This document shows, in pieces, positions 49,957-60,104 of a DNA stretch of 64,000 nt (its first letter is position 1; the number at the start of each line of letters is the position of its first letter). Location of the stretch: positions 4,502,155 to 4,566,154 of the forward strand of contig NC_082596.1 in the NCBI RefSeq assembly GCF_030936135.1. The letters run 5' to 3'. Position numbers and translations under genes: made by a program. The notes under the pieces are model-generated. The model was not told the origin of the DNA, searched no databases, and saw only the letters and a list, made by a program, of their open reading frames with translations. The stretch is from Gavia stellata. Lineage: Eukaryota > Chordata > Aves > Gaviiformes > Gaviidae.

Positions 49957-52900
49957 GCTGGCATGTTTTGTAGGTGAACTCCTCATGCAATGAAGCCTTT
50001 GAACCTCATGAGTAAAGGGACTACATTGGAAATTACTATGGATATTCAATACTACAATTAAAAAAATATATTGTCAATTAAGATTTGGTTTTACTAGCTA
50101 TCAGACATGATAAAAAAATATTTGTGCTAGATGAAGACATGGGAGCATGCCATCTTTGGTATTTTAATCCAACTCTTCTTTAGAAGCCATTTACTTTGGA
50201 GTTCTTTGCTGCATAAAAGCTTCTGTAATATTTACTCCCAGCAGGTAAATTAATTTGTCTGCCTTTTCAATAAGGAAGAATGCCACTATTCAAACTTGCC
50301 AAATTCAAAATGAACTTGGAAAAAGCAGCAGCAGAATCTGGATCAGTCTAAAATGAATATGAACACAACCTAGCAGGTCTTACAAAAGAACTGGAAGACC
50401 TTTCTGAAAGGCTCTTGTTATTCTCTGGCTCTTGTATCAGACATGCACTTGGAGTCAGATGAAAGTGTTGCAGGAAGACTAGCGTTATGCTTACCACAAA
50501 ATTGGCATAATGGAACGGTAATTCTCTGTTCCTTTAGATAAAACCTGTCCATTGTGCCTCTTGCTATTGCACTTGAATACTGTAACTGCTTTTTCTGGCA
50601 TGTTTAAAATACGCTGTGCTTATCTGTGTCAATTACAGCTTCAAAGTGTACCTCCATCTATCATCCATTATTCCTGTCTCTTAAATTATCTGATCACTCC
50701 CCATCATCTTCCACTTCAAGAATAACTTTTTCAGTCATCCCTTAAGAGTCTCGCTCAACTGGGCTAAATCTCAGATATCCTCTTTTGTCCTGCTTATTTA
50801 TCCTTTCCAGTGACAAATGCTCCCAGCCTGGTGTCATCCTGCTTGCGTATGTAGTGTGCCCCAATGCATCATCAAACATTCTGCTGTGATGAACTGCCTT
50901 CCTCTCCGTGCCTCATTCTGCTATCCTGTAACTGCATATTAAATGAGGTGTTTAGGGAAATTGAGTTAAATCCTTCATAGACAGTGACACGAGGGGAAAT
51001 TAAGCATGAAAGAATGCTAGAGACTTCAAAGCCATCTTGTACAGGAGTGTTATCCGTGACCCCTTGGTCTGTAATACAACACACATGTTCTGAATGATTT
51101 CTGAATAATAAGAGCTGATACGTAAACTTTTAAATTCTACTGAATGCAATTTTGCCTGAGTCTGTCAGCAATTAAACATTTTATGACTAGTCTCTAATTA
51201 AAATAATTGCTCCTACTCTGGAACCTGTATTTTGTAGGTTTTACTCACCCAGAACTTGTGTTATGAAAAGTGGATGTGTGTTTTTTTTAATACACACAAA
51301 TACTTAACTTCATATTTATGATAAACTAATAGCCTTTCAAGCAAAGTGAGAAAATCACATCCCTTCCCCTCTTGACGTGTTCAACACTGTACTAACTACT
51401 GGAAGGAGGCAAATGAACTCTGCCACACGCAGGAGCTTAGCAAATCCAAACCCTGACTGGTAGAAAGAAAAACCTTTGTAAAAACAAGGTGCTTATGAAG
51501 AACTTGAATAAGTACCTGTCTGTGCCATAATTCAGTAGCCCTAGGCAGTGCATCTCAACTCCTGTTAATTCTGAGTGGGTGGAGAAATGCCTTCTTGAGT
51601 CCTTTTTGTTCTGAGTGATTTAATGCTTATAGATTAAAACTTGGAACTTAAAACTCAGCTTATAGCACTTGTGTTCAGTATTTTAACTTCTCTCATGTGA
51701 TTCAAAGGTTTGACTAGCTCAAAAGCAAATTATAGTATTTAGCTGTTATTGAGGTGATCAAATCTGAGAACTCCAGTAATCTTTGGAAGCCTGGGAGGAG
51801 AAGCCCAGACCAAAAAAGATGCTTTTGAATGGAAGAACAAAATATACGCAATAAACCTACTGCAGGTACAGCTCAAAGGAGGGTATCAGCAGGAGGGAGC
51901 GCTCAAGATGATGTTCCCGTGCTGCGCTTTTAGTAGAACAGTGTGTCGGGTCACGTTGAAACAGAGTTGCTGTTGTGATGTGCTTTAAACCCCAAACACG
52001 TCATCTTTTTCTTAAGGCTCATTTTTAGGTTCACCGCTTAATGATCTGGCTTATGCTCTAGCCCACAAAGAGTTTTTGTTGCCACAACTGAAGGGGCAGT
52101 GAACTGCAGCATGGGGACTTCTTAGGCCAGCTTTGCTGCCAAAGCCAGCATCTCGTGGAACCGTACCCCCGAGAGGTTTTGTCCTGGGATACGAGTTCAG
52201 TCACTCTGTGTGCATAGATTTAATATGCATCCTTCTAGTCCAAACTAGTAAAATTTCTAAACTGCTTTCTTTTTTTCTCTTAAGCGCTTAAACACATTTT
52301 GATTGACATGGTACAGTATGTATGTCTGCTTAGACTTTGCCTATGGCACAAAGGAGGAGGAAATACAGGAGAAGCTTGTCTTACCTGGTTGGAATATATA
52401 TTAATAATTTTAATGTGTGGTGGAAGATATTCTACCATTCTACTTTCATGGACTTCAGAAGCCTCATAGGATGTAGGAGTAAGGAGCTCTGGTCTTGTGT
52501 GCAGAAAGTGAATATGGATGCATACGCTGTGTATATCTTCATTAGAAGTTTAAATATTTAAATATCAGTCCTCAAAGTTATATTCCTAATGGCTTATTTT
52601 TGCTCATGGTTGCTTGAGGAATGTCTTTGTTATAAGATCATGTGATGGTTACTGCAAAGTACCTGGCAACTTCCAAAAGTCTAAACAGAGATGTCTGTGT
52701 GGCCAGCGAGTAAACGGTAATCGATGAATCATCTTCCTGGCATAGTATTGGAATATCCTACGCTGTTTCTGAAATGGCACCTGCATTAAATTTCCCAGAA
52801 TTTGTTAGTCTTGTGCTTGATGTTCTGAGGATCTCAGACAAATACACTGATAAATTCTTCTGTCAGTTCATGTAGCACCACAAGCTGGAGAAACTTATGA

Positions 52901-53042
52901 GTACAGTTAAGCATCGTTTAAATATGAGGAGTAACTGCATTTCAATGGAAAGTCCAGAGGTAGGAGGGGGTGTGGAATAAAAGACCCTACACTAGGCAAG
53001 GACAATGGAAAGCATTAAGCAGGAAATAGGGTATATGGTTAA

Positions 53043-53053
53043 GGGGGGGGGGG
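53043..53053 (+). repeat. G11 mononucleotide run before the coding-exon acceptor
   Basis: Eleven consecutive G, ending 55 nt upstream of the inferred 3' splice site. Confidence 0.9.
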
Positions 53054-53094
53054 CACAATATCCTGAAAAATGCTATTGAAATTTTTAAATGCTT

Positions 53095-53108
53095 GCTTTT
53101 TGTTGCAG
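53095..53108 (+). promoter_or_regulatory. 3' splice site of the coding exon (end of intron 1)
   Basis: Polypyrimidine stretch followed by GCAG at 53105-53108. An 11-base G run lies 55 nt upstream (53043-53053). Confidence 0.6.
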
Positions 53109-53485
53109 ATTAATCAGCCACTCGATGGGGATTAACAGTGGAGCACCTCTTTGTGTCGCCTTTCCACCTCTCTGTAGCAAGAATAACAACTTCAGCACTT
53201 CTTCAATAATAATTATGAAACTGGTATTAACTGAATGGCAATTATGGATTTTTAACTCTAACTCACAGTAAACCAGCAAGCCATATGTTGAAATTACTAC
53301 CAAATAGCTTTTCGTTCTTAATGTCTCATATCTATACAAGAAATTGCAAGATACCTGTTTGAACAAGAGGAATATAAGCATTACTTGCCAGAGGAACAGA
53401 AGCTGGAAGAGAAGACACCCTAACTTGTTCGTGGAGTTATGGTAGTATTATTTATATAGATATAACAAATATATATATTTTTTTT
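53109..53485 (+). other. SLC45A4: SLC45A4 5'UTR portion of the first coding exon
   Basis: A pyrimidine-rich tract ending TGCTTTTTGTTGCAG (ending 53108) is the best 3' splice site upstream of the coding start, so the exon is taken to begin at 53109 and to total 621 nt with the coding part. The UTR is AT-rich, contains a 48-residue upstream reading frame, and ends in an (AT)n/T-tract just before the first ATG. A weaker alternative acceptor is the CTTGCCAG ending near 53390, which would give a much shorter UTR lacking the upstream reading frame. The boundary is inferred from the splice consensus only. Confidence 0.6.
53125..53271 (+). other. Upstream open reading frame (48 codons) in the SLC45A4 5'UTR
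   Basis: ATG at 53125 (context CTCGATGG: C at -3, G at +4) opens a 48-residue frame beginning MGINSGAPLC and ending at TAA 53269-53271, about 215 nt before the main start. If the exon begins at 53109, a scanning ribosome meets this ATG first, so it could dampen translation of the transporter. There is no homology that I recognise, and function is an inference from position. Confidence 0.4.
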
Positions 53486-53729
53486 ATGGTAATGAAAATG
53501 GCTCCCCAGAATGCTGACTCGGAATCTATGCAAGTTCAAGATCTACCTGTGGCACAGCTTCAGAAACCAGAAAACAAGGAGAATGAAAGTAGGGAGGAGA
53601 CCATTAGTGAAGGATCCATAGACCGGATACCAGTACGCCTGTGGGTGATGCATGGTGCAGTAATGTTTGGCAGGGAATTTTGTTATGCCATGGAGACAGC
53701 TTTGGTAACACCGGTATTGTTACAAATTG
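53486..53729 (+). CDS. SLC45A4: SLC45A4, first coding exon (N-terminal 81 codons; gene continues past the window)
   Basis: The open frame encodes an N-terminus that I recognise as SLC45A4. It has a short acidic cytoplasmic leader starting [18 protein letters not shown], then the block [20 protein letters not shown], then the SLC45 hallmark [20 protein letters not shown], which is the start of transmembrane helix 1 (about residues 52-81). SLC45 proteins are 12-helix major-facilitator transporters of the sugar:cation symporter type; SLC45A4 has been reported as a proton-coupled sugar transporter and more recently linked to polyamine transport. The exon ends at 53729 in a GTAAGT donor after the first base of a glycine codon (phase 1), where the frame would otherwise stop two codons later. 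Three in-frame ATGs (53486, 53492, 53498) are candidate starts. The second corresponds to the human start as I recall it, and the third has the best context (A at -3, G at +4). The next exon is not found before 64,000. Confidence 0.95.
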
Positions 53730-53735
53730 GTAAGT
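53730..53735 (+). promoter_or_regulatory. 5' splice site after the first SLC45A4 coding exon
   Basis: GTAAGT directly follows the last conserved residues of the exon (VLLQI plus the first base of Gly). It is a full match to the consensus donor, and the reading frame hits a stop just inside the intron. Confidence 0.92.
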
Positions 53736-56700
53736 AATTCTCATTTCTGTTAATTGAAACTTTATATATCTTTTGTCATCGATTGAAGTCAGAGGAAGAA
53801 GGAAGTGGGGTCTGCCAACGAAAAATACACAAGGTAAAAAGGATTTTGGTTTTTTGTTACTGGCTGTGCCACAGATTCAGTTGGGTGACTGTGTTTAAGT
53901 GGGGGGGATTTCTATGTGCATTCATCTTCTGTTTAATATTGCTTCCCTCTGTAAAAACTTTAACCTGATTTAAGTCTAACAGTCTTTATTAAAACGTAAG
54001 TGTTCTAGAAACTACAAACCACATTAGACTATGAAGAATTGCAATGAAGCTTTTTTCATTTATGGATAAATGCTTCAGGTTACAGTACTTTAGAATAAAC
54101 AGTTAGATAAATTGGCTTTTCCAACTACTAGCGAAATACTGCATTTATTTCAAACCACTAGTGAGTCTTGTTTTATGTGATTAATCTGTCTAGTTTATAA
54201 CGTGAATATATAGGAATAAACCATGATACCAGTAGCTTTAGATAATAATGGGGGGTAATGGGGATTAGAATAGGAGTAGACAGTGTTAAATTTCATGGTG
54301 AGTATTGTAATTAGGTTTCCAATAAACTGCTTACAGTATTAACAGTATCTGGTATTATCTTTATCAAATCCAGAAAATCATGTTCGTTATCAGGTATCAG
54401 CAAATATTACATGAATTTGAACAGAAGTACCAGACTGAGCATGCTTCCATGAGTGAATGCATCAACTGTGTGTGTGCACTGTATAAGTGTGTATATAATA
54501 TATGCATGTTTGCTTTGGCTTATACATGCAGGTGTACCTTACAGCATGCTGAGTTGTGGCCAAAGAGAAGCACTCAACCGACTCTCTAAAATAATGTTCA
54601 TTGAATACGATTTACAACATTGTTTAAAAATGTCAAGGTTAACATCTCAAATGAAACATCTGTATTTTTATATTTGGTATGATAAAAGAGCGTGAGAGAT
54701 TAAACTTGTGAGCATGCAATGTACAAATGCTTTCGTGCAGTCTTCCTGCAGTTAAAAATGTGTTTTCATATGAAATTACTAGTCAGTTTATTTTGACTTA
54801 ACAGAGGGGGTCAATAATCAGTGCAATTAGTGCCATGAGAGATGCTGACGGGTTACGCTTCCAAGTTTTCCTGAAAATTTTCAGAGCTCATCAAATGTCC
54901 TTCTTGGATCTATTGGTGGCATACTTAACATACATTATAAGTGTTCCCCAAACAGGAGTTTTCTGATCAAACTGACTTGCTGAATGAAACACATGCAACT
55001 TCATCTAGGAATGTTTATAATGTCCATAACTTGTTTTGAGGTTTTGTCTTTTGGGTAAGTTGAGATTTAGAGACTTAATTAATTTATGCTAGCAGCTTTG
55101 GTTCAATTACTGTCTACCACAAATGCAAAAACTTGCATCCTGCTTTGCATGGAGAAGACCCCCAGCTTTGTAAGTGACCCGTACTTTTTCGTTTACTTTC
55201 TTGTTTGTGCTGGCACTTGGATGTTTAAAATGTATAGCTGGCTAAGCAGACTTTACCTTACCATAGAGTAAGGTCAGACAGTATAAATAAACCATCCTCT
55301 TAATTACTGACCAGTCTACTAGTTTACATTTCTTTTGTGAGCTCTTCTAGCAGATCTGTTTCCCCCAGATAATTGAGAAATATCTCTTCCCTTCCTTCCC
55401 TGACCCCAGTGATCAAAATAACATTGGGATTTGGGGGGAAGGGAAGAAAAGAGCTCTCGCTTCTAGAAAAGCTGGCAAATCGACAAAGCAATACAAAAGG
55501 CCATGGGGATGCAGCAATGATGTTCCATGCCATAGAGATGAGAAATGGAGGTAGCTGGTTACAAATGTTAGCACTTCGGGAACTAATTGAAATCTTTCAG
55601 GCTCTGGCTCATGTTCCCTCAGCAGGGGAAAAAACAATGTTGGATTCACTGAAGGATTAAGTTATTCACGGGTGACTTACCTAGCCTGTTTGGTAATTAC
55701 CTCTTAACATGGTTCTGTTTACCTTTATCAACCTCAACATCTGTCTGCCTCAACATGAGCTATATTTATTCTTCACCGGAGGGGGTTGCATATAGCTGTT
55801 GAACTACTGTAATATTCCCTTTTGCTTCTTGTTTTGGTAAAAGCAACATTCAGTTGTTTTCTGTGAGATTAAATTGGCTCGAGAAACTATTTTGGAGAAG
55901 TGGCACCTGGGGAAGTGTGGTGACTCAACCAACTAACTTTGCTTATAACAAATTGAAGAACCAGAAGCCTTTTGGGTATGCAGAGGAGACTCCTCCTTAC
56001 AGATGTGTGTTGAATATTAAGAATTAAGCTTTACGGTGTGTGCTTGTGTTATATATCTCAGAGAAAACTGAAATCATCCGAGATTCTTATCTGATACCAC
56101 CATTAAAACCTTAGGCACGTTGGTATGGTATTATACACTTTCTGCTTGCAGGTATTTGACTTTTCTAGCTGTTTGTGTATCCTGGATTAGAGGTGTAGTT
56201 ATGATTTGTCAGATCAACAACCTGTCTTACTTGTTCTGTAAGCCATGAGATTTCACCAACTGACGGAGATAGTCCTTTGGATAGTCCCTTTCCAATTCAA
56301 CAGTGGTTGAATTCTCGATGTGTTTAAATTTCCTGAAGTTTTGAATTCTTAATCAAAGAACTAAAGGCAGCAGTGAGAGCTGCCTGGATCGATGGATACT
56401 GTGAAATGGAAAGCTCTGGAAGTGCTCGAGTTGCTATATACCTACTGAAATAAGTTCTGATTTGTGACTTTAATCTTTGTCTTTATTGCTCTGCTTAGAT
56501 TGATGTTACATTGCCTTGTCAGAAATGCAGCTACAAATCTGTAACAGCCTTGTACTCATGACTGGACTTTAGTAGCTTAGCAACAAGAACAAGCCAAATA
56601 TATATTACACTTTTTTTAATTCTAACTTGCTCTTTGATTTCTTGCTATCTGCAGCTCAAGAATTCAAAATTAAGCAGCTAACTTGTTTAGAAGAATTCAG

Positions 56701-57014
56701 AGGATATAAAAATATGCCAAATACGTGAAGTGGCAGACTGGCTCCAGATGAAATTATATTAGTTGGCACTTTCACAAGTCTTGATCTCTAGAAATCTTCA
56801 TTAACCTTTTTTAGAGACCCGATCAATCAGCAGTTCCTCCCAGCCAGCATTAAAACTTGAGTAGAAAATAAACTGTCAGCACCTTCAGCGTTCTAGGTTT
56901 ACTTGTTCATCAGTCCAAGATTTTTGAGAAACAGAGTGATTTCTTGTTACTGTTGAGTATGTCCTGTACATTAACACTACTGTTTGCTTTCCCTGTCACA
57001 TTTCAGCCACATAA

Positions 57015-57085
57015 TATGTAAACTCCACGGGAGCAGGATGAGGCCTTTGTCTTCTGAAACACCTGGTGCTTAATGCTGCTTATCT
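57015..57085 (+). mobile_element. Possible L2-like 3' end remnant
   Basis: AAACTCCACGGGAGCAGGAT, then CTTTGTCTT, then CACCTGGTGCTTAATG resembles the L2 3' region (AGCTCCATGAGGGCAGGGA, CTTTGTCT, GTGCCTGGCA). Old and partial. Confidence 0.35.
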
Positions 57086-58227
57086 GTGAGAGGGAATTAA
57101 AATCCCTGCTATTGTTTATAAATGGCAGTGTATTTTCTCCCATCATTAAACGTGGCTTCTAAGGATTAAATCTGTAAATCTACTTCCAGTTCGTAACAGT
57201 TCATGGAAAATTTGGATACGTTTTAGAAATCATTTTGCAAGGGATTTTGAGTGAATAAAAGTGAGGAGAAACTAATGACTGGTATGGTGTAAACTTAGAG
57301 AAACTCTTAGCTTTTTGAAGAAACTTGTTCAGTGAAATCACAGTATATGGCTTCTGTTAGCAGCCCTTTAAATCATTAATAAATAACATAATTTGGTAAT
57401 TTCAGATTATTTCAGTTGTAATTCAAGCACAATTTGGGTGGTAATGCAGCCAGTAAATCCGTTTCGGTTCTTATGAAAGCTGGGATCCATGTGCCTGTTT
57501 CATTAGGACTGCAGGGGAAAAAAAAACCTCTGTATTCTGTGACTTGGGGTGGCTGCTGCTTTCAGCATGAAAAACTTGCTGTCTGACTAATGAGTAGTTT
57601 TAGCTGTAAACATGAAGTTTCATGTTTTATATTTAATATGATAAAAGCTTTAGCAAGCCTTTACTGTTACTTCAAAGGATGTTCCCAGTGCTATTGAGTG
57701 TTTTATGAATAGTTAATAGGCACAGAAGTGACTGTCAGCACCAGAACTGTTCCTCATTCCCCTGCACAAATTAAATCTATTACACTACTGCTGTTAAAAA
57801 GAAATTACGTACATTTACACACAGAAAAACATGAACTGTTTACATGTGCTGCTTACCTTTATAAGGTCACTTAAATTTAGGGATGTGTCTCTGGTATGGT
57901 ACAGGAGTAGCCTTGATTTTTATCTGTGATGGCATTACTTTGTTTTGCTGTGAGAGTTAATGGGCTCTTGTAGTAAACATTAGCTAGTGTAGCATTAAAT
58001 ATTGAAGTTGGTCCTCTTAAGCTTAACCCTGAGCATGGTGTTCTTTTTAGGGAATACCACTAAGGAAGAGGAAATCTGGAAACTGCGTATTTCAGTGCTA
58101 ATTAATAGATTTTAATAAGGAGAAAGGCTGAGCTAAGCAGAGCAGAATCCCATAGGTTATTTTTGTTTGGAAAATAAATTATTTCTCTCATTATATGCTT
58201 TAGAATCAGCAAAATACTGTAGTTGCT

Positions 58228-58254
58228 CATGTCTCATATGAGGCATGAGACATG
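58228..58254. repeat. Perfect 10-bp inverted repeat
   Basis: CATGTCTCAT and ATGAGACATG arms with a 7-nt spacer. A further TGTCTCATACATG copy follows at about 58,264-58,276, so the motif GTCTCAT occurs repeatedly in about 50 bp. Confidence 0.85.
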
Positions 58255-59696
58255 TTTCGTATGTGTCTCATACATGTAGAAAAGTTGTTTGGGGGTTCGG
58301 GCTGTCATTTCTCAGTGAAAGCACGTAGACATAGTATCTCAGAAAAAAAATAATTATCTAACATTCAAAATTCTTCCAGCCTAAAGCTTAGCAGACTATG
58401 CTTAAAGGGTCCTGAAATCTAGTTCATGTGAAATTGCCAGCGTGGAACAAGTGTGTTAAGCAATAATTCAAACTGCTGATTCTGAGAAATCTCAAAGTGG
58501 TAGTTGAGAAGTCATTACGCTGAAGAGATTTAATATTACAGAGTGAACTTTTAGTATGAAGTAGTGAATCTCCCCATTGAAATTTAGTGTTGATACCTGT
58601 CTGAGAAGAATGCATGTAGGTAAAGAGGAGGCTATGGAGATGTATTTAGAAACCAAGCATGAAATGTAACAGATAAGCCTAGCTTTTAGGTATGTTTCTT
58701 CAAAGGAATTAAGGTATCAATTGCTGATTCAATTCAGTGTGGAAGGGGATAGTCTTCTCAAGGCTAAGCCGGAGATTAAAGGAAATCTAAAAATCTTAAA
58801 GATCTGGTGGGGGAGAAGAGAACAAAGGGATTGGATGAGCTTTCAGAGGCTGCCTATAGTTCAAGTGAAAAAAGGCTGACTGGCTGGAAAAACTCTCGCA
58901 GATGGAGGGAGCTCTTCAAGAGAACGGTGGCACTGGCTTTTTGTTTCAGCTCAAATAGTCGTGTTTATTCGTCATCTCTGCCAGAGGTGACATTTATGTT
59001 AAGGTTATGTGTATTTATAACTGTCTTTCTACAAAGTTGCATCTGACCATTTGAGCCATGCCTTACCTTACCTTGTCTTACCAGGAAGAAACTGAGTTGC
59101 TGTAACCTGCTCTTTGACTCTCAAAGTTAAATTCCTGTACAGTCCAGCTGCATCTGGCCTCCCAGGCATAGCTGCGTTTGATGCTGTGAGTGAATTACAG
59201 GATCTGAATTCCTCCTTGGAAGAATTAATGGCTTGAGAGCTGACCTGTCCCAAGAGGGGATTGGGACATGGCTAACCTGAGGACAAGAATTGCATCTATA
59301 GTCTATCCAGAAAACCTAGGACAATGAACACTTAAATACATTCTTTCAGCCTTGTTAGCTTTGAAGTTAGTCTTTAAGATCATGTAAAGTTTGTATTCAT
59401 ATCTCAAGTGGTGGAATGTATAAAACTGCAAATATTGTGCCTGAGGCACATGTTAATTGCCCTATAAAACCTCCCCACCCATCATTTTTTACTTATTGAC
59501 TAATTTTGTGCCTGCTCAGGGGTTGTGTAAGACTAATTTTACTGTACTACTTTTTAACCAACCAGCAAGTCGGTAAGGCTTTCATATCATGGATTGCTGT
59601 TCTCTTACAGAAAATACCTTTTGACTTCAAATCAACAACGGCACAGTTTTTGAACACATGTAGTCCTTAGTGGAAGGTTTGGTTAAGAATACATTT

Positions 59697-59723
59697 AAGG
59701 CACCTTTAAAAGAAAGGTGCTTT
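59697..59723. repeat. Small hairpin, 8-bp perfect stem plus flanking pairs
   Basis: GCACCTTT (59700-59707) and AAAGGTGC (59713-59720) with a 5-nt AAAAG loop. Three more weak pairs extend the stem outward. Confidence 0.75.
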
Positions 59724-60090
59724 GCAACTATTAAGATTTTTAACCCTGCGGGCAGTAGGAGCACATGCTTTATTTTCATATCAAGGCAAATGCCACACGG
59801 TCTGGCAGTTGTGCAATAACTGTTACTTACAGAGCTTTTTTTATATCAATGTTCTGTTTTTCTTTAAGTAACACTGAATCTGGCCTTCAGAGGCACAACT
59901 GATAACACATGGCAGATTTTCAGCTGGGGTAACATGAGGATTCGTGCCGGCTTTAGGATTGTACAGACTGTGTGACTTTGGATGACTAGCCTTACTAGGA
60001 AAGGGAAGTTGAGTGCGAAGGAATCCAGAGGTTTCTCCTGTAGCATGAAACATGTTTCCTATTACTTAGCAGTAGGTAACTTTTTGTTCC

Positions 60091-60104
60091 TTTTTTTTTT
60101 TTTT
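60091..60104. repeat. T14 run
   Basis: Fourteen consecutive T. Confidence 0.85.

Larger units (their letters stand above)
25545..53108 (+). other. SLC45A4: Intron 1 of SLC45A4 (inferred)
   Basis: This runs from the exon 1 donor to the acceptor of the coding exon, 27.6 kb. After the minisatellite (to 26,737) the DNA is AT-rich and CpG-poor. Apart from a short CR1 tail near 43.8 kb I see no gene, RNA gene or recognisable younger repeat in 26,738-43,740 or 43,815-53,108. Reading frames here are all short and lack recognisable domains. Additional non-coding 5' exons could be hidden. Confidence 0.5.
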
